Assembly: GCA_035235625.1 (NCBI GenBank)
Contig: CP141145.1
Span: 1 to 64,000, forward strand
DNA length: 64,000 bases
Direction of reading: 5' to 3'
Source of the DNA: Saururus chinensis
Taxonomy: Eukaryota; Streptophyta; Magnoliopsida; Piperales; Saururaceae
The notes below the pieces were generated by a model. The model worked only from the letters and a program-made list of their open reading frames with translations, made no database searches and had not been told where the DNA came from. Of the stretch, positions 42,960 through 54,885 are shown piece by piece (positions within the stretch are counted from its first letter, which is position 1; the number at the start of each line of letters is the position of its first letter). The position numbers and the translations under genes are program-made.

Positions 42960-43107
42960 GTTCAGGTAAATATACCACCGTAAAAATGACATTTATTCGA
43001 CATGCACCCCCTTTGAGCATTCAATAAACGCAATGTCAGCTCTACTCTCTTGCATTTAACAACTTCTACAGGCAATGAGAAAGGGAATGCTAGGAGCTTC
43101 GATTCAG

Positions 43108-44470
43108 TCTAGTTGATGTCACTCCGTCCCTCTCTCTCTCTCCCCCTCCCTCCCTCCCACTCTCTCTCTCTCCCTCCCTCCCTCTCTCTCTCTCTCTTCC
43201 TCTCTCTCTCTGTCCCTCTTCCTCTCTCTCTCTCTCTCTCCCTCCCCCCCCTCTCTATCTCCTAGTTCTATTGCTCACATGGTTATACATTTGTTTTTCT
43301 ATATTTCTAAATGCTCATATATTTTTTAAGATTGCCACATATTTTTTTGTTTATAGAAATAAAGAAATACGTATTTATTTATAAAATTTACTTGTTTTGC
43401 AAATTATTTGTATGCATTTCTTTTATGCCTACATATTTATGTGTGTTTATCGATATTCATATATACACATTGATATATTTGTCTATATTTGTATAGATAT
43501 ATCACCAATTTATTTATTTATATTTGCTGTTTAGTTTTTTTTTATATTTCTTTGTATCTATATTAACTATTGAGTATTTTATTTGCATTGACGTATTGCT
43601 AAATATATTTATCTACATTTATAAATCTTTTAATAAATACTGGTACTTATTTATTTTTTTCTATTATAGATATAGATTGAACTGCATATTTATATTTCAC
43701 GCTGCATGAGAAAGAGAGGGCACGTGCGCGCGCGAGAGAGAGGGGGAGAGTGAGAGAGCTAGAGAGAGAGGGCGTCCTCTCCAGCGCGCGTGCTCTCTCT
43801 CTATCCATTGCGCGTGCCCTCTCTCGAGCGCGTGTGCTCTCTTTCTCATGCGTGCTTTCTCGAGAGATGGAGAGAGTACGCGCGCGCACGAGAGAGAGTA
43901 CGCGTGCGCAAGAGAGAGCACGCATGCTGGAGAGGACGCTCTCTCTCTTTAGTGTGCGCATGCTCTCTCTCTAGTTATTTTATTTAATTTTTTATATATG
44001 CTTTTAAAATTTTTTAAATATTTATATTTACTAAATCTTGTAAATATGCTTTTATATTTATGAGTTTTATTTATTTTATATTTACTTATAAGTCCTATAT
44101 ATATGTATTTATTTTAATAGATTTATTTATGGATAGCAAGTTTGCCACCCGCACGTGTCTCCTTCTCTGATGTTACCACCTTCACCCATTTTTCTATGTC
44201 CAGCCCCAACTCTGTACTTGCCTAGTGCTTCACCTAGCCTTGCCGCGTGCTTTATCCTTCCTCGCATGTCATAGTTTTTTGGCTCTTGAGAGGTGTTGAT
44301 GTGTATTCACCTTGGGTCAACTTGGGTTTGTGTTGGCTGGTTTTGTTTAGAAAGGGTTGATTATGCTAATATATATTAAAAATAGTGACTGGTTTAGGTG
44401 CTATTTCACCAGGAATCGGTGGAGTAAATTTAAATTAGTTGGATTAATTGATAAGAACATATTATTTTAT
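43108..44470 (+). repeat. CT/GA repeat unit D4, copy 1
   Basis: Starts GTTGATGTCACTCC, continues with (CT)n at 43125-43260, an AT-rich zone (43280-43690), a GA/CG-rich block (43700-43975) and a tail from TTTATTTATGGATAGCAAG to GATAAGAACATATTATTTTA. The same order occurs at 45023-46560 and, in part, at 58560-59190. Confidence 0.9.
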
Positions 44471-44820
44471 ACATGTGTTTTTCTATATTTTTATATGCTC
44501 ATATATATTTTAAGATTGGCACATATTTTTTTGTTTATAGAAATAAACAAATATAAAATTTACTTTTTTTGTAAATTATTTGTATGCATTTCTTTTATGC
44601 CTACATATTTATGTGTGTTTATCGATATTCTATATACACATTGATATATTTGTCTATATTTGTATTATAACATGCTAGTATACAAGGAAGATCTTTGTGT
44701 AGAATGAGTTCTACAAAGTTTAAAGCCTCTGGATGTTTATTCCTTTTTGTGCTTTTTCATTGCATTTCATATGCAAATTTCACAGGATATTCTCATTAGT
44801 GTTTTTTTTTTGTTGTCACA
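44471..44820. repeat. Partial re-copy of the D4 AT-rich zone, joined to exportin intron
   Basis: From ATACATGTGTTTTTCTATAT the sequence jumps back to the zone at 43285. It ends near 44662, where TATAACATGCTAGTATACAA matches the exportin-side sequence at 59747. It is a join between two repeat units. Confidence 0.75.
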
Positions 44821-45012
44821 TGTTCGAGTGTTGGAGACGACACCCAAGAATAGTTATGCGCTTCTTAGGGGCCTTGAGTATCTCATTGGTATGTCATATG
44901 TTGAAGATACATAAGTCTTCCAGGTCCCACCAATACTGGTTTATGCTGCTTTTATTAATTTTTTTGATATTTGTTAGTTGGTGTTTATAATTTTTTTTGG
45001 ATGGCTGCATAG
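44821..45012 (+). pseudogene. XPO1: Exportin-1 (XPO1/CRM1) fragment a
   Basis: The frame reads ETTPKNSYALLRGLEYLIGM then SYVEDT, stop, VFQV, the segment of plant exportin-1 before the CLDYWN exon. Exportin-1 carries proteins with leucine-rich export signals out of the nucleus. After GGATGGCTGCATAGGTACTC, which would start the next exon, the sequence switches to the CT repeat at 45023. Confidence 0.82.
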
Positions 45013-45022
45013 GTACTCTTGG

Positions 45023-45124
45023 GTCCAGTTGATGTCACTCCCTCCCTCTCTCTCACCCCCCCCTCTCTCTCTCACTCTCTCTCTCTCTCTCTCCCCCCTC
45101 CCTCCCTCTCTCTCTCTCCCCCCT

Positions 45125-45167
<43 letters not shown>

Positions 45168-46560
45168 TCTCTCTTCCTCTCTCTCTCCTCTCTCCCTCCC
45201 TCCCTCTCTTCCTCTCCCTCTCCCTCACTCTCTCTATCTCCTACTTCTATTGCTCACATGGTTATACATGTGTTTTTCTATATTTCTATATGCTCATATA
45301 TTTTTTAAGATTGCTACATATTTTTTTGTTTATAGAAATAAACAAATACTTATTTATTTATAAAATTTACTTTTTTTGCAAATTATTTGTATGCATTTCT
45401 TTTATGCCTACATATTTATGTGTGTTTATTGATATTCATATATACACATTGATATATTTGTCTATATTTATATAGATATATCACCAATTTATTTATTTAT
45501 ATTTTCTGTTTAGTTTTTTTATATATTTCTTTGTATCTATATTAACTATTGAGTATTTTATTTGCATTGACGTATTGCTAAATATATTTATCTACATTTA
45601 TAAATCTTTTAATAAATACTGGTACTTATTTATGTTTTCTATTATAGATATAGATTGAACTGCATATTTCTATTTCATGCTGCACGAGAAGGAGAGGGCA
45701 CGCGCGCGAGAGAGAGAGGGGGAGAGAGTGAGAGAGCTAGAGAGAGAGAGCGTCCTCTCCAGTGCACGTGCTCTCTCTCTATCCAATGCGCATGCCCTCT
45801 CTTGAGCGCGCGTGCTCTTTCTTTCTCATGCGTGCTCTTTCTTTCTCATGCGTGCTTTCTCGAGAGATGGAGAGAGAGTACGCATGCGCGCGCGAGAGAG
45901 AGTACGCGCGTGCACGAGAGAGTACGCGAGTGCACGAGAGAGAGTACGCGCGCACGAGAGAGTACGCGCGCACGAGAGAGTACGCGCGCACGAGAGAGTA
46001 CGCGTGCGCAAGAGAGAGCACGCACGCATGAGAGGACGCTCTCTCTTTAGTGCGCGCGTGTTCTCTCTCTAGTTATTTTATTCAATTTTTTATATATGCT
46101 TTTAAAATTTTTTAAATATTTATATTTACTAAATCTTGTAAATATGCTTTTATATTTATGAGTTTTATTTATTTTATATTTACTTATAAGTCCTATATAT
46201 ATGTATTTATTTTAATAGATTTATTTATGGATAGCAAGTTTGCCACCCGCACGTGTCTCCGTCTCTGACATTACCACCTTCACCCATTTTTCTATGTCCA
46301 GCCCCAACTCTGTACTTGCCTAGTGCTTCACCTAGCCTTGCCGCGTGCTTTATCCTTCCTCGCATGTCATAGTTTTTTGGCTCTTGAGAGGTGTTGATGT
46401 GTATTCACCTTGGGTCAACTTGGGTTTGTGTTGGCTGGTTTTGTTTAGAAAGGGTTGATTATGCTAATATATATTAAAAATAGTGACTGGTTTAGGAGCT
46501 ATTTCACCAGGAATCGGTGGTGGAGTAAATTTAAATTAGTTGGATTAATTGATAAGAACA
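45023..46560 (+). repeat. CT/GA repeat unit D4, copy 2
   Basis: Same order as 43108-44470, with a longer (CT)n run (45040-45240) and an expanded GA/CG block (45683-46065) holding several repeats of GAGAGAGTACGCGCGCAC. The tail continues without a break into the exportin exons at 46.8 kb. Confidence 0.9.
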
Positions 46561-46825
46561 TATTATTTTATTAAATTTTTTATATATTATATTTGTTTTT
46601 GCTATGGAGAAATTGTCTACAGAAAACTTTGGTTAATTTTCCTTGTTTGGGTAACCCCAAAAGACTGCCATCATTGGGGACGTCACACGGACTGATGACT
46701 CAGGTTTGCAAATTTTTTACCACATTTGTTATATAATTAATATCTTTTATAACATATGCTGCAATTCATATGCAAATTTCACGGGATAGTCTCATTAGTG
46801 TTTCTTTTTGCTGTCACATGTTGAG

Positions 46826-47900
46826 TGTTGGAGACCACACCCAAGAATAGTTCAATGCTTCTTAGGGGCCTTGAGTATCTCATTGGTATGTCATATGTTG
46901 AGGATAATAAGTCTTCCAGGTCCCACCAATATTGGTTTATGCTGCTTTTATTAAACTTTTGTGATGTTTGTTAGTTGGTGTTTATTAATTTTTTTTTTTG
47001 GATGGCTGCACAGGTATGCTTGGACTATCCTTAAATTGTTTGAAGGACATCATAATGTAGATAATCCTGTGGCATCTGCAAACATGATGGGGCTTCAGGT
47101 ATATGACATCCTTTTAAAGTAAAATTAACACATTTTTTGCGGCCCATCACAACAGGATTAGTGTTCCTAGCGCTCTTTAATTAATCTGATTGTTGGCTTC
47201 ATTTGACAGGAAAATAGTTGAATTAAGTTAAGTTGCCGGTGCAAGCTCTAGTTTGGAGCACGATTCCCCCAAATAGGAAATGAAAACACTCCTGGTGACT
47301 CTGGTAATTGACATAAGCTAGTGGCAATAATAAGTAACTGGGAGTATACGGGGAAGAGATGTGCAAAGGGAGAGAATCAGCAGGTGCTAGCACACTTCTA
47401 CAAGTGAACGTTTATACAATCTAACAATATCTTTTAATGAAAAAAATTTACCTTATGCTATTTAAGGAATAATTTTGTCGGTGGAACCTCTTAAATAAAC
47501 TGAGGCTCCTTATTGTAATGCACGTGTAAATTTGCAGGTCCCTTTGCTCTCTGGTATGGTTGATAGTCTGAGTCCACAACTTTATGAACAAAGGTAGCTG
47601 CATTCCTGTCTGATGTCGAAAACGAATGCTTAGGATGTGTTGCATGGCAAAGCCTGAGGAGGTTCTAATTGTTGAGGATGAGAATGGTAATATTGTTGGG
47701 GAAGACCATGAAAGACAATAATGTTCTTATGCAATATAAGGTAATAACCACTCTATGGTATTGAATTTTGCTTGTTGTTTTTTAGGTAAGAATGATGCCT
47801 TTTGAAACTTTTTTAACATAGTGCTCATTTTTGTAGATAATGAGAGCGATTAATTTATGTGGCACACCTTGATCAAGATGACACTGAAAAACAGGGAATA
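46826..47900 (+). pseudogene. XPO1: Exportin-1 (XPO1/CRM1) fragment b
   Basis: Exon pieces in order: LLRGLEYLIGMSYVED, LFEGHHNVDNPVASANMMGL (the Trp-Asn part of DYWNSL is lost here by an indel), [44 protein letters not shown] and LIYVAHLDQDDTEK in shifted frames. They span the HEAT-repeat region around DYWNSLVLELFEAHHN. Frameshifts and stops disrupt at least three exons. The piece then runs into a CT microsatellite (47937-47997) and a BRCT exon of another gene. Confidence 0.9.
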
Positions 47901-47936
47901 TTAGTTGCTAGAAATCTTGATCAGATATAAATACTC

Positions 47937-47997
47937 CTCTTTCTCTCTCTCTCTCTCTCCCTCTCTCCCCCTCACCCTCTCCCTCTCCCTCTCTGCT
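47937..47997 (+). repeat. (CT)n microsatellite at an exportin/BRCT join
   Basis: CTCTTTCTCTCTC-type run between the last exportin exon and the BRCT exon. The matching position in the other D3 copy is 61082-61112, where it is shorter. Confidence 0.85.
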
Positions 47998-48009
47998 AGG
48001 GAAAGCCCA

Positions 48010-48225
48010 GTCGAACCAGTCCAGTGCCACAGATTGAATGCGAGACCTCCCTGATGAAAGTTTCAAACTGGGTCAGTTTGTCCAAGCCTTCATTTGCTGT
48101 ATCTTTTGCGCAATTCACTATCGCCTTGGAGATTGTCAATGCTGGGGGCATCGTTGTTGTCCGATATGACGCTAGCTGCACTCACGTGATTGTTCACGAT
48201 CGCGTTTATGTGAGTCCTATGTTCT
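48010..48225 (+). pseudogene. BRCT-domain DNA-repair-like protein, first BRCT fragment (copy 1)
   Basis: The frame reads FAQFTIALEIVNAGGIVVVR then YDASCTHVIVHDRVY, ending at GTGAGT. It matches the end of the first BRCT domain of a plant BRCT protein (G-G-G, then Y-D/S-x-x-C-T-H-V-I-V, then V-Y). Such domains bind phosphoproteins in DNA-damage responses. Upstream the frame includes unrelated sequence. The copy at 61130-61250 has DHVIVHDCFY-type changes. Confidence 0.75.
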
Positions 48226-48689
48226 TCCTTCGATTTTATTGAGATTTACTTTTGTGTTTTCTTAGTCCGTTTCTTCACGCCCGTCCTTGTTACGTTGAAT
48301 TGAAGTTCACTTCAAAATGCTGTTCACTTACATTCTCCTACAAGATGATCTTGTGTGTGTAGCTCCTCTTCATGATGGTAAAATACTGTTAACAGTCAGT
48401 GCTTCAGCCTTTATGTGTTAAAGTAGTTGACCTCTTTGGATTATAATTTCAATAGTGGCTGCTGTTATTTAGGGCAATAAATTTATTTCAAAATGCTGAC
48501 ACACACCTCTGAATGTCAAAGGCCATTTTGAAATGTGTAAATGCTGCTTTTTTTCTTCCCTTTTTCTAGTCATAACTTAATAGTTTTATAGAAATAAGGA
48601 GTAACTAGATTAACTTTTATTTATTGATTTATCTTTTTGTGAAATAGGTTATTTTTATGAACTAATAGAAAGAAAATATGATTTTGCAG

Positions 48690-48738
48690 TTGAACTTCCT
48701 GAAGGGATCATCAAATTGAGCTACATCCAGTGTTTGGT
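48690..48738 (+). pseudogene. PIRL-like LRR exon scrap (copy 1)
   Basis: After TTTTGCAG the piece reads ELPEGIIKLSYIQCL and ends at GTAAG. It equals the exon at 61935, the start of a leucine-rich-repeat run like those of plant intracellular Ras-group-related LRR proteins. The following LRR exons are missing here, replaced by block D2. Confidence 0.7.
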
Positions 48739-48934
48739 AAGATGATTCATTGCTCTGTATTAACTTCTTGAGGACTGGCTTCACACTTCTGCCCCTGCTG
48801 ATATCTATGCCAGAGGGTATTTGGTCTCAATCATATTCTTCTATTTTATTTACTTGTTCAAATGTCTTGACATGAAAAAATGACATTATTGTTAATTACT
48901 CTGTACTTTTTACTTTTACTTTGTTTGTCTTTTA

Positions 48935-49295
48935 GGCTGCATTTCAAAATCAATATGTGCTAATTATTATCAAAATAGATTGGGTTTAAATTTTTGCTGT
49001 TTTATGTCTACAGGTCCTTGAACATTTGGGATTCTGAAGCAAAATCAATCAGTTACTATGAGAGGGAAAGAAATGAAAAAAAAAGAAAAAAAAAGGAAAA
49101 AAAGGAAAAAGAAAAGAAAAAAAAACAATAAAAAAATGAAAAAAAAGGAAAAAGAATAAGAAAAGGAAAAGGAGGTAAAAGAATAGAATATCCATCATAG
49201 AACTAATATGAGAAAGGCTGACAGGGCCTGAGTGATTGAAGGGAGGTAAACTTCGTGATTATCAGCCTGAAGGGTTGAATTTTCTTGTTAACAGG
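48935..49295 (+). repeat. LEHLGF module, copy 7, with purine tract and CHR5 scrap
   Basis: TTTATGTCTACAG, VLEHLGF then a frame change, about 110 bp of purines (49062-49175), GAGAAAGGCTGACAGGGCCT, then LKGGKLRDYQPEGLNFLVN, the CHR5 exon with Pro for Leu, and a GT donor. Confidence 0.87.
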
Positions 49296-49398
49296 TATAT
49301 AGGTTTTGTGTTTCCATCACAATTAAACCTGAATATTACAATCAGTTATTTTTTTTGCAGCATTTCAGTGCTTCTCACTGAGTAATTTTTGTTGTAGT

Positions 49399-49530
49399 TG
49401 GGCGAGAACGTGGCCCATTTCGTTGAAGAGAGCCCAGTGGTGGATGATTACCATCAAATACTTCTCAAATGGGCAACACCGCACAGAGAGAAAGAGAATA
49501 TAAGGGGAGAGAGGTATATGATGGGAAAGG
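49399..49530 (+). pseudogene. Unidentified exon (GENVAHF), copy 2
   Basis: LGENVAHFVEESPVVDDYHQ, ILLKWATPHREKENIRGERY and MMGKG, differing from the 34997 copy at few positions (F/V, A/V, RR/HQ). Retention of an open frame in both copies is notable, but the family is unknown. Confidence 0.45.
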
Positions 49531-51157
49531 GATGGGCTCATATGCCAACCCCAACACAAGCAATCTTCATCCTCCTTTTTCTTTTCTTTTCGTTTTTTGG
49601 CATCCTTTAATTTGGAGCGTTAACGCAGATTTGTATATGATGCGCCTTGTGATCAAATTATGACCAGACGCTTTTTTAATGTTTTGTTTTCCTGAGCCTC
49701 TTGACTACGCAGCTGGTTTTTGACACACACAAATCACCTACTTACTACTTTGATTTTTGGCATGTGTAAACGGTTATGCTCTAGAAGTTTGATAATAGTA
49801 CACTAAATTTACATCTTTATACGGTGGCATATATTTCACCATTTATGCTCTATGAAGTTTGATAATTATGCGTAAACAGTTGTAATATTTTTATTAATTT
49901 CGGAAGCCTAGTTTTTTTCCCCATTTTCGAGTGAAAACTTGCTCATATTAAGGGAAATATTTTATAGATCAAGTATCAGAGTTTTGCCATTTCCTGGGAT
50001 TTCTTCTTATATTGTCATATATTTGGTGATTGTGCTTGCTTTTACCATTGCCTAGTAATATGGTTAGCTGCTCACATGATTTCTGTTACTTGCATAGGAA
50101 AAGTTGAAAGAGAAAAAGCCTTCAATCATAGATTCTATTCTTCTCTTAGATGTGATTGAAGGTATGCCTTTAGTAGCAGCTTTTATTGTTTTTAGTCTAA
50201 TTTATCTGTTATATTTTCTTTTAATATATACACTATTCTGTTTGGTGTATCTTGTCTAGTGACAATATTTCCTTGTTAATTTTAACAGGAACTGTTTTTA
50301 TTGTTTGTCTGGTTATCACATGCAGGTTCATTGATTGTCTATTCTATCACTTATGAGGTTATTTTGTTATCAGTGACACGTTCTTTTTGCATAGTTTATG
50401 ATGTTCATCCTTCTTGTAATTTGTGATGCAGTTTGTGAAGTTCAGTTATCATTTTACGTGTATTGGCGATGATGGTTGTTGACATGATGGTATGTATTTT
50501 ATGCTTCTCTTTTTCTATTTTTCTGCATATAGTTTTTGTTTTCCTACTTTCTGATCATTGATTTTCTTTGCCTGTTATCCAACTTTTGATGGACAGTTAA
50601 AAGATTGAAACCGAATTTATTGTATTTATTAATATTGACGCTATATTTGTGTGATGTAGTGCATGATAAGATTTATTGTATTAATTAGTATTGATGCTGA
50701 CTTTGTGTAATCTAGTGTGTGACAATATTTATTATCAATTCTTAGTAAAATTATGTGGAAGCCTTTGTAATCAAGCTTTTATCTGGGATCTAGGATAAAT
50801 CCTTTTCTGTAATGCGCAATTCTATACCCTGTAGATGTCATAGAAGTCCTATAGCTTCAGTAGGCTTAACTTTATACATTTTGAATTTATGCGGCATCAG
50901 ATGCATTGTGAAGTTGTTTGTGGCGTTTTGTATTTCAAATTTTGAGGTGCTGTTAAAATTTTGCTGTAATATGTATTTACAAGACATGAAAGATACTTCT
51001 TTATTTGATACTAGAAATTGTAGTTATTAGCCGTCTGGTCTTTTGATTCTAGATTGTGCTTCTTTTGGTGAGTGCCTCTTCTTTCATGTGGATTCTCATA
51101 AGAAGTAATCCTGCTATGTTGTATGTAATTACATTATGTTCTGTTTGTTATCATTTG

Positions 51158-52375
51158 CCTCCATCAATTTGCAGTCTTCTTAACCTTTCAGAAAATGGTT
51201 GACTTAATGGGTGCACAGTTTTCAAAGCCTTTGATTGCCGCCAAAGTCACTCATCTTGTTTGCTACAAAGTTGAGGGTTAGTTGTCTAGCTTATGAAAAA
51301 ATTTGTTTATGTTGTGGATGGTTGAATTTTCGAGTGTGATTTTTTAACATGATTCCCTTTTTTGTTCTTTCTTTTGTTGATTGTATCTATCAATCATCAC
51401 AAATTTTTCGGGTAATCATTAGGGTTTGAAAGGCTGTCCTTATCCTGTTTTAGAAAAAGAACTTATGCTGCTCTAGTTTATTTTTCTTTCTTACTAACAC
51501 CTACTATTGAACCTTTAAAGCTAATTTTCTGTGAAAGCCGCAAAATAGTCAGTTTAATCCTGTTTAAAATTTTCTTTAGCCTTTTTCCATCTGGTTTAGT
51601 GAAAACCTGGTCCTATGTTATATGAAGATAGGTTAACAAATCTTACGTTTTTTTTAGCTACTGCCGCGACATATTAGTACACGCTAAAGCTACTTCATTA
51701 TGGCATTCACTTTAATGGCTTGATTTTCACATAAATTAGCTTCACCCAGTTTTACGAGAATTCATGTAGTGGGACCTGTCCTTAAACATATTTAAGTTTG
51801 AAATGTTAGTTATTTTGTTTAGAGAAGTCCTGTTGGTAGATATATAGTTTTATTATTCTCTTTGACTGCATTAGACAATGTCATGTATCTTGTACTTGCC
51901 CAAGTAGAAAGTACAATGAAGTTCTTTCTTTGAATAGGTGAGAAGTATGAGCTAGCAAAAAGAACAAAGATGAAGCATGTGAATCACCGATGGTTGGAAG
52001 ATTTGTAAATCCGGATATCATTTGTCTTTTCTAATAGCGTTTATTCTTGTTTTGAAGCTCATGCTTTTACTTTTTTAATGATACAACTTTCCGATATGCA
52101 ATTGGTGTGTGCCAAATTTTTAATTGTGATTTTTGTGTGTATATGCATTCTTGCAGTTTGAAATCATGGGATATCCTTCCAGTTGATGGCTACGACAAGA
52201 GGGTCTAATTTTATTTCATGAATAAGAATAGTTTGTAACATGATGTATTCTTTGGATATTTTACCATATCGATCATTTTTTTTTTATGTTACTAAACTTG
52301 ATGTGCTTCATGCATCAATGGCTGGGAGATAGAACTTATGGAGGCTCAGGCGTGTGATTCTGAAAAAGAAATAGG
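51158..52375 (+). pseudogene. LRR-BRCT chimera: LRR exon end plus second BRCT domain (copy 1)
   Basis: PPSICNLLNLS of the LRR gene joins at CTTTCAG to the BRCT exon MVDLMGAQFSKPLIAAKVTH then LVCYKVEG. Further exons are 51938-52006 (EKYELAKRTKMKHVNHRWLE), 52156-52205 (LKSWDILPVDGYDKRV) and about 52325-52375 (IELMEAQACDSEKE). These follow the order of plant tandem-BRCT proteins of the At3g21480/At4g03130 type, where K-Y-E-L-A-K and V-N-H-R-W-L-E-D mark the second BRCT. Only parts of the gene are present, and a stop follows KRV. Confidence 0.78.
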
Positions 52376-52479
52376 GAGGATATTGCTGAACTCACTAAGT
52401 TGCAGAGTGGATTTGTTTGTGGAAGTTCTGGTCCTAGCATGCCACTCAGATAACTTTACAACATTGACCAACATGTTAT

Positions 52480-54204
<1,725 letters not shown>

Positions 54205-54214
54205 CGGCCCGCAA

Positions 54215-54770
54215 TAATTATGCTTGGACTATTGGAATTCATTGGTCCTTGAACTATTTGAGGGACATCTTAATGCAGTTAATCCTGCGGCATTTGCAAA
54301 CATGATGGGGCTTCAGGTATGTGACATCAATTTAATGTAAAATTAATTTTTGCAGCCCGTCACAACAGGACCAGGGTCCCTTTGCTCTCTGGTATGGTTG
54401 ATAGTCCGAGTTCACAGCTTTCTCAACGACGGCAACTATATTTTGGATCGAAAACTAAGAATGCTTATGATATGTTGCATGGCAGGAGGTTCTAATTGTT
54501 GAGGATGAGAATGGAAATATTGTTCGGGAGACCATTAAAGACAATAATGTTATTGTGCAATATAAGGTAATAACCACTCTTATGGTGTTGAATTTTGCTT
54601 GTAGTTTTTAATGTAAGAATGGTGTCTTTTGAAACTTTTTTGGTCTAATGTTTTTTAGTCAATATCTCATGTTTACCTAGTGCTCAATTTTGTAGATAAA
54701 GAGAGACTAATTTATGTGGCACACCTTGATAAAGATGACACTGAAAAGCAGGTAAATATTAGTTGCTAGA
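54215..54770 (+). pseudogene. XPO1: Exportin-1 (XPO1/CRM1) fragment c, fused to ATPB
   Basis: Directly after the ATPB exon comes CLDYW in one frame and NSLVLELFEGHLNAVNPAAF, ANMMGLQ in another, then [39 protein letters not shown] and NVIVQYK, LIYVAHLDKDDTEKQ. This copy is missing about 375 bp of the intron seen in copies b and d. It is the best preserved in the [16 protein letters not shown] part. It then runs into the (TA)n/(CT)n start of the large array. Confidence 0.9.
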
Positions 54771-54789
54771 AATCTTGATCGGAGTTGGA

Positions 54790-54885
54790 TATATATATAT
54801 ATATATATACTCCCTCCCTCTCTTTCTCCCCCTCCCCCTCCTCTCCCTCTCCCTCTCCCTCCCTCTCTCTCTCTTTAGTGTGTGT
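54790..54885 (+). repeat. (TA)n followed by (CT)n microsatellite
   Basis: ATATATATATATATATATAT followed by CTCCCTCCCTCTC-type pyrimidine runs. It is the left edge of the large array and corresponds to the CT run behind the exportin exons in the D3 copies. Confidence 0.9.

Larger units (their letters stand above)
46560..48762 (+). repeat. Duplicated block D3, copy 1 (exportin-BRCT-LRR)
   Basis: Parallels 59165-61997: the ATTTGTTTTTGCTA zone, exportin exons, a CT microsatellite, the BRCT exon and the LRR exon LPEGIIKLS. The parallel resumes at 51157-51350 against 63228-63440 after the D2 block. Main differences are indels near 46770 (about 490 bp more in copy 2) and 48400 (about 200 bp more in copy 2). 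Confidence 0.9.
48769..51153 (+). repeat. Duplicated block D2, copy 2, inside a D3 copy
   Basis: The sequence leaves the LRR intron at CTCTGTATTA (48760) and enters at CTTGAGGACTGGCTTCACAC, part of the phosphatase exon. It leaves at TATCATTT (51153) and re-enters the LRR gene at GCCTCCATCAATTTGC. In the other D3 copy these two LRR points are joined by 1.2 kb of genuine LRR gene (61990-63228). Confidence 0.92.

Noticed and set aside
43647..46072. Many Ser/Leu/Arg/Glu-rich open frames, including those at 54759-58505
   Set aside because: All are readings of CT/GA repeats on both strands; none has a domain or a plausible start context.
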